Assembly: GCF_022429645.1 (NCBI RefSeq)
Contig: NZ_CP092480.1
Span: 2,586,501-2,650,500, forward strand
From: Lutibacter sp. A80
GTDB taxonomy: Bacteria; Bacteroidota; Bacteroidia; Flavobacteriales; Flavobacteriaceae
Direction of reading: 5' to 3'
DNA length: 64,000 nucleotides
Below the pieces are notes generated by a model. That model worked only from the letters and a program-made list of their open reading frames with translations, was not told the origin of the DNA and ran no database searches. Below are positions 55,946 through 64,000 of the stretch, in pieces (the first letter of the stretch is position 1; each line of letters opens with the position of its first letter). The translations under genes were made by a program, and so were the position numbers.

Positions 55946-56791
55946 ATGAACAGTTTCAAAATAAGTGCACCTTTATTTTTGTTAGTAGTAATGGTTTTAT
56001 TTACCACTTCAGCTTTTTCTCAAAACTCTAATTTTCATGTTTATTTGTGTTTCGGGCAATCAAATATGGAAGGGCAAGGAGTTATTGAAGAACAAGATAA
56101 AACCGTAGACAATCGTTTTTTAATGATGCAAAGTACAGATTGCCCTAATTTAGAAAAAACCTTAGGAAGTTGGTATCCAGCAATTCCACCTTTAAGTCAA
56201 TGTTATACAGGACTTTCACCTGCCGATTATTTTGGTAGAACTATGGTTGAAAAATTACCAGATAGCATAAAAGTAGGTGTTATTAATGTTGCCGTTGGAG
56301 GTTGTGATATACGCTTATTTGACAAAGATTTATACTTAGAGTACGATGATACTTATCCTGAAGCTTGGTTTACAGATAAAGTTGCAGGCTATGGCGGTAA
56401 TCCGTATCAACGTATAATTAAACTTGCCAAATTAGCGCAAAAAGATGGTGTAATTAAAGGTATTTTATTACATCAAGGTGAAACAAATACAGGAGATGAA
56501 AATTGGCCGTTGTATGTAGCAACTGTTTACAATAATATGCTAGAAGATCTTTCTTTAAATGCAGCCGATGTGCCTTTGTTAGTTGGTGAAGTTGTTCATG
56601 AAAATCAACAAGGTAAATGTGCAAGTATGAATGCAATTATTGCAACTGTACCAAAAGTGATTCCAACAGCACATGTAATTTCATCAGATGGTTGTTCGGT
56701 AAAATCAGATAATGTTCATTTTAATGCTCAAGGTTACCGTGAATTAGGAAAACGTTATGCAATTGAAATGTTAAAAATAGTAGAAAACTAA
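55946..56791 (+). CDS. Exported SGNH-type carbohydrate esterase (sialate O-acetylesterase domain)
   Basis: A 281-residue hydrolase with a signal peptide (ending TTSAFSQ). VYLCFGQSNMEGQG holds the nucleophile Ser (block I), VGVINVAVGGCDIRLF block II and LLHQGETNTGD block III. SDNVHFNAQGYRELGKRYA carries the Asp-x-x-His pair. The family includes sialate 9-O-acetylesterases and CE6 acetylxylan esterases. It lies between the nrf terminator and resB, an odd place for a carbohydrate enzyme; possibly one transcript with resB-ccsA. Confidence 0.87.
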   Translation: MNSFKISAPLFLLVVMVLFTTSAFSQNSNFHVYLCFGQSNMEGQGVIEEQDKTVDNRFLMMQSTDCPNLEKTLGSWYPAIPPLSQCYTGLSPADYFGRTMVEKLPDSIKVGVINVAVGGCDIRLFDKDLYLEYDDTYPEAWFTDKVAGYGGNPYQRIIKLAKLAQKDGVIKGILLHQGETNTGDENWPLYVATVYNNMLEDLSLNAADVPLLVGEVVHENQQGKCASMNAIIATVPKVIPTAHVISSDGCSVKSDNVHFNAQGYRELGKRYAIEMLKIVEN

Positions 56792-56821
56792 AATTCTTAA
56801 TTGAATTTATTCGATAAAAAT

Positions 56822-58069
56822 ATGAGTGAAAATACCATAAAATTTCAACGCAAACTTTGGGAAAACCCTTGGGGTTACGCTGAATCTTTTTTTATAGGTT
56901 TTGGATTAATGCTAACAGGCTTTTTTTTAGAAGTTTTTGCAGGTTCAGAACATATAGTTACAGTTTCGTATCCGTACAATATTTTTATATTGTTTGGTTA
57001 TATTTTAGTGTTATTTGTACTGTATAAAAAATTTGCAGATAAGCAGTTGATTCGGTGGCTTACCAAAGTTCCAGCTTCTATTTCAAGCATTGTACTTATT
57101 ACTATTTTGGTAATGTTCATGGGAATAATTCCACAGGTTCCTTCAACCAATAATTTAATCAATAATTTAGGCTTAAATCGCATTACTACAAACTGGGCAT
57201 TTTTATTAATTTTATTTCAATTTTTAACCTGTTTAGGTCTTATTTCAATCAAAAGAATTTTACAATTTAAGTGGAGTAATTTTGGGTTTATTTTAAATCA
57301 CGTAGGCTTATTTTTAGCACTAACAGCAGGTATGTTAGGTACTGGAGATTTACAGCGGTTATCTATAAATTTATATGAAGAAAAACCAAGTTGGATAGCA
57401 ACGGATGCACAAAATAACCAACTTGAATTGCCTTTTGCTTTTTATTTAAAAGATTTTGTAATTGAAGAATATGCACCAAAATTAGCATTAATAGACAATA
57501 GTACCGGGAGTATTTCGCAAAATAAAGGCAATAATTTATATTTAGTTGAAAAAGATGAAACCTATTTTTTTAACAATTTTGAAGTAACGGTTGAAGATTA
57601 TTTACCAAATGCCATTCGCTTTGGAATGCGATATGAACCTGTTAATGAAATTGGCGCACCACCAGCGGCATTTATTTCAGTAAAAAATATTGAAAATGAT
57701 TCCATTCAAAAAGGGTGGATTAGTAGCGGAAGTTTCCGATATTCATATGAATCATTAAAAATTAATGATGCCTATTCTATGGTAATGACCATTCCTGAAG
57801 CAAAAAAATTTAGTTCAGACATAGATATTTTAACTAAAGAAGGAGAACGTATAAGTACAGTTTTAGAAGTAAATAAGCCTTTTAAATTTAGAGGTTATAA
57901 AATTTATCAATTAAGTTACGATGATAAAATGGGTAAATGGAGTAATTTAAGCGTTTTAGAACTTGTAAAAGACCCTTGGCTTCCTTTAATATATTTGGGT
58001 ATATTTATGATGATTGCTGGTGCTATTTATATGTTTTGGATGGGAAATAAAATAACTAAAAACGAATAA
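56822..58069 (+). CDS. ResB-like cytochrome c biogenesis protein (system II)
   Basis: A 415-residue membrane protein for heme delivery to apocytochromes. Four hydrophobic helices lie in the first ~175 residues, followed by a periplasmic ResB domain (LEEKPSW...GMRYEPVNEIGAPPAAFISV) and a last helix near residue 390. The start is ATG 56822; an in-frame TTG 21 bases earlier has less support. Its stop and the ccsA start are separated by one base. With CcsA it probably attaches the hemes of NrfH and NrfA. Confidence 0.88.
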   Translation: MSENTIKFQRKLWENPWGYAESFFIGFGLMLTGFFLEVFAGSEHIVTVSYPYNIFILFGYILVLFVLYKKFADKQLIRWLTKVPASISSIVLITILVMFMGIIPQVPSTNNLINNLGLNRITTNWAFLLILFQFLTCLGLISIKRILQFKWSNFGFILNHVGLFLALTAGMLGTGDLQRLSINLYEEKPSWIATDAQNNQLELPFAFYLKDFVIEEYAPKLALIDNSTGSISQNKGNNLYLVEKDETYFFNNFEVTVEDYLPNAIRFGMRYEPVNEIGAPPAAFISVKNIENDSIQKGWISSGSFRYSYESLKINDAYSMVMTIPEAKKFSSDIDILTKEGERISTVLEVNKPFKFRGYKIYQLSYDDKMGKWSNLSVLELVKDPWLPLIYLGIFMMIAGAIYMFWMGNKITKNE

Positions 58070-58070
58070 T

Positions 58071-58871
58071 ATGACTTGGATAGATTTTCCTTTTTATAGT
58101 TCAATAACCGGTTTTTTATGGGTTTTAGGACTTATTTTTTTAGTAGTTTCCTATAAAAAACAAACACTCATAAAAATAGCACATTTGTTATTTTTGTTGG
58201 GCTGGGCAATGTTAATAACCTTTGTAGTAAAATTGTGGATAGAACTCGATCGTCCGCCAATGCGAACCTTGGGAGAAACTCGCTTATGGTATGCTACATT
58301 TTTACCTTTAATTGGTTTTATAACTTATATACGTTGGAAATATAAATGGTTTTTAGCATACAGTATTTTAATGGCAGCAATGTTTTTAGCTATTAATTAT
58401 TTAAACCCAGAAACATACTCTAAAACATTAATGCCAGCGTTACAAAGTCCGTGGTTTATTCCACATGTATTGGTATATTTATTTTCTTATGCCGTGTTAG
58501 CAGCTTCAAGTATTGTAGCCATAAAAGGTTGGTACGATAGTTACAAAGGAAATTTTAATATAGAAACCTTAAAATTAGCCGATAACTTAGTGTACATTGG
58601 TTTTGCTTTTTTAACCTTAGGATTGCTTTTTGGAGCTTTATGGGCAAAAGAAGCTTGGGGTCATTATTGGACTTGGGATCCAAAGGAAGTTTGGGCATTT
58701 TTAACTTGGATGGGTTATTTAATTTACATTCATTACCGTCATTTTCATAATCATAAAACAAAACAAGCGCTAACTATTTTAGCACTTGCTTTTGTTGTTT
58801 TATTAGTATGTTGGTTTGGTGTAAATTATTTGCCAGTTGCAAACACCAGTGTACATACATATACAAATTAG
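58071..58871 (+). CDS. ccsA: CcsA/ResC-like cytochrome c assembly protein (system II)
   Basis: A 266-residue membrane protein with about eight helices. GHYWTWDPKEVWAFLTW (~197-213) is the tryptophan-rich WWD motif that presents heme for ligation. His residues in the helices before and after (PHVLVYLFSY) fit the heme-ligand positions. It starts one base after resB. In many Bacteroidetes the two are fused; here they are separate genes. Confidence 0.93.
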   Translation: MTWIDFPFYSSITGFLWVLGLIFLVVSYKKQTLIKIAHLLFLLGWAMLITFVVKLWIELDRPPMRTLGETRLWYATFLPLIGFITYIRWKYKWFLAYSILMAAMFLAINYLNPETYSKTLMPALQSPWFIPHVLVYLFSYAVLAASSIVAIKGWYDSYKGNFNIETLKLADNLVYIGFAFLTLGLLFGALWAKEAWGHYWTWDPKEVWAFLTWMGYLIYIHYRHFHNHKTKQALTILALAFVVLLVCWFGVNYLPVANTSVHTYTN

Positions 58872-58894
58872 TTTAAAAGATAATTAATGCTATT

Positions 58895-61474
58895 TTAATT
58901 CCATTTAAAATCTCCTTTATCGATAGACCAATCATTTCCAAAAAATCCTGCACATTTTACAGCTTTATCTCCATTGGAAATTACTGTATTGTCGAATAAT
59001 AGTACATCTGGAAACGTTGTACCATTTACTAAATAGTTATTAGCATACGTAGCTTTCATACCATTAGTTCCGGTTGCAGTTACTATACCAATACTTGCAA
59101 AATCGCTATCAGTTCTTGGTACTGTAAAATATAATCCCCATTGGTTTCCAGTTAATTTTTTGGTACCAATAGTTACCAAATTATCTTCTACTTGAATAGG
59201 GCTATTTTTAAGTAATTTATTCCAAGCAGCATTATTGCTTTTATTTCCGTAAATAATGATGTTTCTATCTGTGTATTTTTTAGGATTAAAGTCGGTATCT
59301 TTTATAACTTCAATTGTACCATTTGCTCTATACCAGAATGTTTCTGCATCAAATTTTGCTTTATTATAATACCATTCGTTTTCAAGAGTTGACCCTTTTG
59401 TTGCGTATACAAATACAACATTATGTCTAAAAGCATCTTTAAAACCACCATTTCTATGTGGTCCTTTTTCTTGTAATGAAGGTTTATTTACAATGCTCCA
59501 TTCATTATTTTTAGCTGTTAAAAACACTTTTGAATTGGAGTTTACATTAAAAGTTGTTCCATCTACAGAAATGTTGGTAATAGTATCGCTTAATTTAGTT
59601 AAATCAACTTCTAATAATTCAACATTATCAGTATCAATTTTAAATGAATTTTCTTTTGAAAAATTAAAAGAACTTACTTCAAAAGGCTTTTTTTGTTGAT
59701 GGATAGTAATAAAATTAGATGTTGCAGAAACTCCTGGAGAACCTGTATAAAATTCTAGGTTTTTAATTTCGTTTGGATTTTTTAGTGTACGTTCTTTAAA
59801 AAAGTTAAATATTTTATACCAATCTAAACTGTGGTTTCCGTACCAGTGTGTTCCATCAGGATATTCATAATAAGTAAAATCGTTATGAAATTTACCCAAA
59901 CGTTCTCTCATATCACGTGCAATAAAAGTTGGTACAACATTGTCTTTTTCTCCGTGTAAAACGTAAACACCGTAATGTAAATAGTTACGTATTAATTTTA
60001 ATGTTCGGCTTGGAGTTCCAGCTCTTTTCATTAATTTTTCAACTTCTGTTGGTATGTAAGGAGTTTTTATTTTGGCAACAACTTCAGGAGTCATTCCTCT
60101 TTTAGTTAACTCCTCTTGTGGTAATTCTAAGGTTTTCTTTAAAAAACTATCGCGGTACAATAATAAGTCTGGATAACCAGCACACGGAGCAATAGACGCA
60201 AATTTATCGGGATATGTAGCACCTAAATACCAAGTTCCGTGTCCACCCATTGAGTGACCTGTTAAATAAATTTTTGAAGGATCTGGTTGATAAATATTTT
60301 TAGCATCAGCTAAAACTTCTAAAGCATCTAATCTTCCCCAATCTTCCCAAGCAAAACCAAATGGTCTTCTGTTAGTTGGTGCAATTACATTTCCCCAATC
60401 TTTTTTTTCATAAGCATTAGCTTGGTTTACAGCTTCTACAGAAGCACCGTGTACTGAAAGAAATAACGCTTGTTTTTCTAAATTTTTATCGGTTGAAGGT
60501 GCAACACTATAATATTGAACGCTTCCATCTATGCTACTTATAAATGTTTTTTTATGATGTTTGTGTTTTGTTTTAATTGCTAGTTTAACTGTTTGATTAG
60601 AAATAACTTGACTTTTATTGTCTTTAAGTTCTAGTTGTAAATCTACTTGTTCTAAAGGTGTTTCTTTTGAAACTGAAGCAATAGAAAAAGGAACTTTAAG
60701 CACACTCATTGGAGGAATTGCTATTACTTTTGATTCTTTTTGAGTTCCTAATAAATTAGAAGATATTGTATAATTTTCAACCCAGTTATTAGATGCGTTT
60801 ATTACTCTAATTGCTCCTTTATAATCTTTGGTTTCCTCTACTAAAATATCTGGCATTGTAAGGTCTCTTGATGTAAATTGAACAGGTTTTTGAGGTTCAA
60901 TTAAACGCGCTCTAATACGAGGAAAACGACCAACTTTTAAAATAAAAGTATTGGTTCCTTTTTTTAGTTTAAGAGGAATTAAATTCCAACCAAAATCGTA
61001 ATGATCACCTTCGTGTGGCAATCCATTTATCAATAGCATTGTATGTCCAGAAGCTTCAAAAAGAACAGTTTTTTCTGAGTTAGATTTATAGGTTAAATAA
61101 ACATAACTAGATTTTAAATCTTTATTACTAAATGTATTTGTCTCATCAGTTGAAATGGCTTCCCATTTTAATTCATTTCCTAGATAATCAATATCAAAAA
61201 CTTCATTTTCTGAAACTTTTAAAGTAGGATTCATTAAAAATTTATCAAAAACAGGTTCTTTTGGAAAAGAAGAAGAATTAAAAGTGAAATCTTGAATTTT
61301 TAAGGAAAGTCCGTTTTTAAATACGTGTAGTAATTTTCCTTCACTAATTTCATTTACTTTTTCTTTGCCAAAATATTCTACAATATTTCCTGTTTTTTGT
61401 TGGGCAAATTGTACGGTGGTAATTAAAAGAATCAAAACAAAGCTTGAAACTTTTTTGTAATTTTTTAGTTGCAT
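58895..61474 (-). CDS. Large exported alpha/beta-hydrolase (prolyl-oligopeptidase/esterase type)
   Basis: An 859-residue protein with signal peptide (ending VQFAQQ). An N-terminal beta-rich part of ~300 residues is followed by a catalytic alpha/beta-hydrolase domain (~310-590). It has Ser-408 in YLTGHSMGGHGTWYLG, Asp in HGEKDNVVPTF and His in YPDGTHWYGNHSLDW. A ~270-residue C-terminal beta region of unknown role ends the chain. Peptidase S9 and CE1-like esterase functions are both possible. It converges with ccsA. I see no type IX sorting domain. Confidence 0.82.
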   Translation of the reverse strand: MQLKNYKKVSSFVLILLITTVQFAQQKTGNIVEYFGKEKVNEISEGKLLHVFKNGLSLKIQDFTFNSSSFPKEPVFDKFLMNPTLKVSENEVFDIDYLGNELKWEAISTDETNTFSNKDLKSSYVYLTYKSNSEKTVLFEASGHTMLLINGLPHEGDHYDFGWNLIPLKLKKGTNTFILKVGRFPRIRARLIEPQKPVQFTSRDLTMPDILVEETKDYKGAIRVINASNNWVENYTISSNLLGTQKESKVIAIPPMSVLKVPFSIASVSKETPLEQVDLQLELKDNKSQVISNQTVKLAIKTKHKHHKKTFISSIDGSVQYYSVAPSTDKNLEKQALFLSVHGASVEAVNQANAYEKKDWGNVIAPTNRRPFGFAWEDWGRLDALEVLADAKNIYQPDPSKIYLTGHSMGGHGTWYLGATYPDKFASIAPCAGYPDLLLYRDSFLKKTLELPQEELTKRGMTPEVVAKIKTPYIPTEVEKLMKRAGTPSRTLKLIRNYLHYGVYVLHGEKDNVVPTFIARDMRERLGKFHNDFTYYEYPDGTHWYGNHSLDWYKIFNFFKERTLKNPNEIKNLEFYTGSPGVSATSNFITIHQQKKPFEVSSFNFSKENSFKIDTDNVELLEVDLTKLSDTITNISVDGTTFNVNSNSKVFLTAKNNEWSIVNKPSLQEKGPHRNGGFKDAFRHNVVFVYATKGSTLENEWYYNKAKFDAETFWYRANGTIEVIKDTDFNPKKYTDRNIIIYGNKSNNAAWNKLLKNSPIQVEDNLVTIGTKKLTGNQWGLYFTVPRTDSDFASIGIVTATGTNGMKATYANNYLVNGTTFPDVLLFDNTVISNGDKAVKCAGFFGNDWSIDKGDFKWN

Positions 61475-61619
61475 TTTTAAAGTTTACGATTTTATTAGAA
61501 AACTTAAATATGCAATTATTACATAGAATTTTAAAAAAATATAGACAAATAGCGTTAAATTTTGGCTAAAGGAAGCTTTTTAACGCTAATAATTGTAAAA
61601 TAAATTTTTAAAAAGGGAC

Positions 61620-63422
61620 TTATTCTTTATACATTTTATCAATAAGCTGTTTGTATTTTTTCTGAATTACTTTACGTTTTAGTTTTAAAGTTGCTGTAAT
61701 TTCACCAGCTTCTATACTAAACTCTTTAGGTAGTAAAGTTATTTTTTTAATTTTTTCAAAAACAGAAAATTCTTTTTGTAACTCTTCAACACGTTTATCA
61801 ATCATATCTTTTATTTGATTATGACTAATTAAATCTTCAATGTCTTTAAAGGTAATTTTATGCTCTAATGCATATTTTTTTAAGTTTTCGAAACTTGGTA
61901 CGGCTAAGGCAGTAACATATTTTTGTTCATCACCAATAACTGCAATTTGTTCAATAAAAGAATCGTTTATTAGTGCAGTTTCTAGTTTTTGAGGCGCAAT
62001 ATATTTTCCTCCAGAAGTTTTCATTAGATCTTTTATTCTATCTGTAATTGTAAGATTTCCTTCGGCATCCATTTTACCAGCATCACCAGTTTTAAACCAT
62101 CCGTCTTCGGTAAAAACTTCGGCAGTTGCTTTTGGTTTTTTGTAATAACCACGCATAACACCAGGTCCTTTTACTAAAATTTCATTGTTTTCACCAATTT
62201 TAATTTGAGTACCTTTAATTGGTTTTCCTGCAGAATTAAATTTGTAATTTTTATAACCGAATAAAGAAACAGTTGCGGTAGTTTCTGTTAAACCATATCC
62301 ACATTTAATATTTAAACCAAAAGAATAGAAAAAAGAAACTAAATCAGCTGCTAAAGGCGCACCTCCACTTGGCATAAATTTTATACGTCCACCAAAAACA
62401 TCTCTAAGTTTACTTAAAACTAATTTATCGGCTATTTTAAATTTTAATTTTAGGGCTAATGGTATTTTTTTATCAAACCGTCTGTATTTATTGTGATATG
62501 TATTTCCAATACCCAAAGCCCAACTAGCTAATTTCATTTTTGTTGGTGAGGCTTCTTTTCTTTTTTCTTGAATAGCAGCAAATATTTTTTCAAAAATACG
62601 AGGTACAGTACACATTACTGTAGGTTTAACTTCTTTTAAAACATCTGCTATTTTTTTAGGATCTTGGTTAAAATAAACTTCCATACCTATGTGTAAGCAG
62701 AAAAATAACCAACTGCGTTCATAAACATGACTTAATGGTAGAAAGCTTAAAGAAATGTCTGTATCGTCAACATCTACAAGTTCATAGGCATGTGCTTTTA
62801 ATGAGTTTGAAAAATTGTTATGATCTAGCATAACACCTTTAGGTTCTCCAGTAGTACCAGAAGTGTATATTATACTTGCCAAGTCATCTAAATCTAACTC
62901 ATATTCTCTTTTTTGACGCTCAATTTCAACTGCTTCTGTAAAGTTTTGCTGAGTAAAATCTTTAAAATAAACAGCGTTATCTGTACTTTTAAATTTAACA
63001 GTTGGAGTTAAAGCAACAATTAATTTTAAGTACTTGTTGGTTTTAGAAATTTCATAAGCTTTATTGTATTCCTCTTGATCTCCAACAAAAATTAAAGGTA
63101 TTTCGGCATCATTTATAATGTATTCTGTTTCTTTTTTAGAATTGGTAGCATAAATAGGAACTGTAACTGCTCTAATACTCATAATACCTAAATCAGAAAT
63201 AACCCATTCTGGCATATTTTGAGAAAAAATTGCAATGTGTTCTTGTTCTTTAATCCCGTAATTTATTAGTGCTTTGGAAACTTGTTGAATTTGATTTTCA
63301 AAGCTTTCCCAAGAAATTCCTATCCATTTCTTACTAATTGCATCTTTATAACGTATTGCATTTTTTGCACCATATTTTTGTGCATTATTTTTAATTTCAA
63401 TACTCAGATGTTTGTAACTCAT
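61620..63422 (-). CDS. Long-chain acyl-CoA synthetase (AMP-forming)
   Basis: Activates fatty acids to acyl-CoA through an acyl-AMP. The 600-residue ANL enzyme has the P-loop IIYTSGTTGEPKGVML, then YGLTETTATVSLFGY. TGDAGKMDAEGNLTITDRIKDLMKTSGGKYI (hinge and A8) and a C-terminal lysine in ITATLKLKRK are also seen. It resembles bacterial FACL/'FAA1-like' enzymes more than Escherichia coli FadD. Its promoter region shares an 18-base motif with that of the thioesterase at 3019-3567. Confidence 0.93.
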   Translation of the reverse strand: MSYKHLSIEIKNNAQKYGAKNAIRYKDAISKKWIGISWESFENQIQQVSKALINYGIKEQEHIAIFSQNMPEWVISDLGIMSIRAVTVPIYATNSKKETEYIINDAEIPLIFVGDQEEYNKAYEISKTNKYLKLIVALTPTVKFKSTDNAVYFKDFTQQNFTEAVEIERQKREYELDLDDLASIIYTSGTTGEPKGVMLDHNNFSNSLKAHAYELVDVDDTDISLSFLPLSHVYERSWLFFCLHIGMEVYFNQDPKKIADVLKEVKPTVMCTVPRIFEKIFAAIQEKRKEASPTKMKLASWALGIGNTYHNKYRRFDKKIPLALKLKFKIADKLVLSKLRDVFGGRIKFMPSGGAPLAADLVSFFYSFGLNIKCGYGLTETTATVSLFGYKNYKFNSAGKPIKGTQIKIGENNEILVKGPGVMRGYYKKPKATAEVFTEDGWFKTGDAGKMDAEGNLTITDRIKDLMKTSGGKYIAPQKLETALINDSFIEQIAVIGDEQKYVTALAVPSFENLKKYALEHKITFKDIEDLISHNQIKDMIDKRVEELQKEFSVFEKIKKITLLPKEFSIEAGEITATLKLKRKVIQKKYKQLIDKMYKE

Positions 63423-63474
63423 AATTTATTAATTTTCTTTGCCGTAATTTATTAAATTACTTATTAAAGGCGTG

Positions 63475-63482
63475 CAAATTTA
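63475..63482 (-). promoter_or_regulatory. -7 element of the acyl-CoA ligase gene
   Basis: TAAATTTG on the minus strand, a perfect TAnnTTTG match 52 bases before ATG 63422. Confidence 0.55.
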
Positions 63483-63524
63483 ATAATATTTTAATTGTTG
63501 TAACATGTTTAAGGTTACATAAGC

Positions 63525-63542
63525 TGTTATTTAACGTTATTT
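63525..63542. promoter_or_regulatory. Possible operator TGTTATTTAACGTTATTT, copy 2
   Basis: Identical to 3635-3652. Here it is part of a longer tandem: GTTATTTAAC occurs twice in a row (63526-63545). It lies 43 bases upstream of the ligase -7 element, as copy 1 does for the thioesterase. The remaining gap between the ligase and aspS (63423-63760) holds no ORF. Confidence 0.4.
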
Positions 63543-63728
63543 AACACTCATTTTCAAGGTGTTTTGCTTATTAAAAAAAAGCGTTGAGTGCTTAAAATCA
63601 ATTTAATACATATTAATTTAGAGTTAATTTTTACATTTTTAAAGCTAGAATCAAATTTTAACACTTCTAAAAGTAAACGGAGTGCTTAAAAAAAATATGA
63701 TTACTTATAAAACTAGTTGCTAAATCAC

Positions 63729-63736
63729 TAAATTTG
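63729..63736 (+). promoter_or_regulatory. -7 element of aspS
   Basis: TAAATTTG, a perfect TAnnTTTG match 24 bases before ATG 63761. Confidence 0.6.
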
Positions 63737-63760
63737 CACAGTCTTTTAAAAAAAATTAAA

Positions 63761-64000
63761 ATGTATAGAACACATTCAAACGGAGAATTAAGATTAGAAA
63801 ATGTTGGTCAAGAAGTTACTTTGGCCGGATGGGTACAAAAAACCCGAGATAAAGGATTTATGATTTGGGTTGATTTACGTGACCGTTATGGAATTACACA
63901 GTTAATTTTTGATGCTGACCGTACTTCAAAAGAAATGGTTGAAGAAGCTAAAACACTAGGACGTGAATTTGTAATTCAGGTTAAAGGTGAAGTAATTGAA
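63761..64000 (+). CDS. aspS: Aspartate--tRNA ligase, N-terminal part (cut by window edge)
   Basis: The first 80 residues of a class II aminoacyl-tRNA synthetase. [20 protein letters not shown] and [20 protein letters not shown] make up the N-terminal OB-fold anticodon-binding domain of Asp[13 protein letters not shown], as in bacterial AspRS, follows. The catalytic domain lies outside the window. The gene has its own promoter and is divergent from the acyl-CoA ligase. Confidence 0.92.
   Translation, partial: MYRTHSNGELRLENVGQEVTLAGWVQKTRDKGFMIWVDLRDRYGITQLIFDADRTSKEMVEEAKTLGREFVIQVKGEVIE

Overview
The window is a low-GC chromosome segment from a member of the Bacteroidetes, most likely a marine Flavobacteriaceae. 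Three things point there: the promoters are of the TTG...TAnnTTTG type used by the Bacteroidetes primary sigma factor; there is a SusC/SusD pair with a FecR-type anti-sigma factor; and many proteins (NYN/OST-HTH, head-GIN DUF2807, RhlE, split ResB/CcsA) are typical of the group. The genus cannot be fixed from the sequence alone. I saw no rRNA, tRNA or CRISPR array. Both edges cut genes: an unknown membrane protein at the left and aspS at the right.

Region 1-14.2 kb is mostly housekeeping: an unknown two-gene unit, a possible small RNA in front of gltX, a hot-dog thioesterase, a Bcr/CflA-type exporter, an SPFH/YbjQ pair, tatA, two envelope proteins, rnr, a lipid/diacylglycerol kinase, rpiB, a CDF metal exporter and a GNAT enzyme. 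The very AT-rich gap before rpiB (11803-12387) holds one perfect TTATCCACA DnaA box and about nine related 9-mers, which makes it a candidate replication origin. Region 14.2-19.5 kb is a complete citrate lyase operon on the minus strand (citD-citE-citF-citXG-citC) with its own promoter and no citrate transporter. Region 19.7-22.7 kb has a Nudix hydrolase, a HAD phosphatase and an RhlE helicase, followed by an apparently intact IS3-family element (22721-24113).

Region 24.1-43.2 kb looks like a polysaccharide-utilization locus for a sulfated glycan with beta-linked sugars. A minus-strand operon (sulfatase, GH2 beta-galactosidase, sulfatase) and a plus-strand operon (GH2, sulfatase) diverge from a 490-bp control region. 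That region carries two pairs of direct repeats, each with 22-bp spacing. Two of the sulfatases are inverted paralogues that share a 161-bp identical tract. Downstream come a divergently placed ECF sigma factor, FecR, an STN-domain SusC, SusD and two tandem thioredoxin-like proteins. One of the two thioredoxin-like proteins has lost a catalytic Cys. Sulfatases remove sulfate, the GH2 enzymes cleave exposed sugars, SusCD imports the products, and the sigma/FecR/STN-SusC trio probably senses substrate. No endo-acting glycanase is present.

Region 43.4-51.2 kb carries a NYN/OST-HTH protein, glutaminase with two small proteins, a LysR/YeiH pair, two unknown proteins, DNA polymerase III delta' and phosphoglycerate kinase. 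Region 51.3-58.9 kb holds an aldo/keto reductase and an anaerobic nitrite-ammonification module: an outer-membrane beta-barrel, NrfH, NrfA, an unrelated SGNH esterase, and the system II cytochrome c assembly proteins ResB and CcsA. Region 58.9-64 kb holds a large secreted alpha/beta-hydrolase, a long-chain acyl-CoA ligase and the start of aspS. Citrate lyase together with NrfHA suggests an organism that can live by fermentation or nitrite respiration when oxygen runs out.
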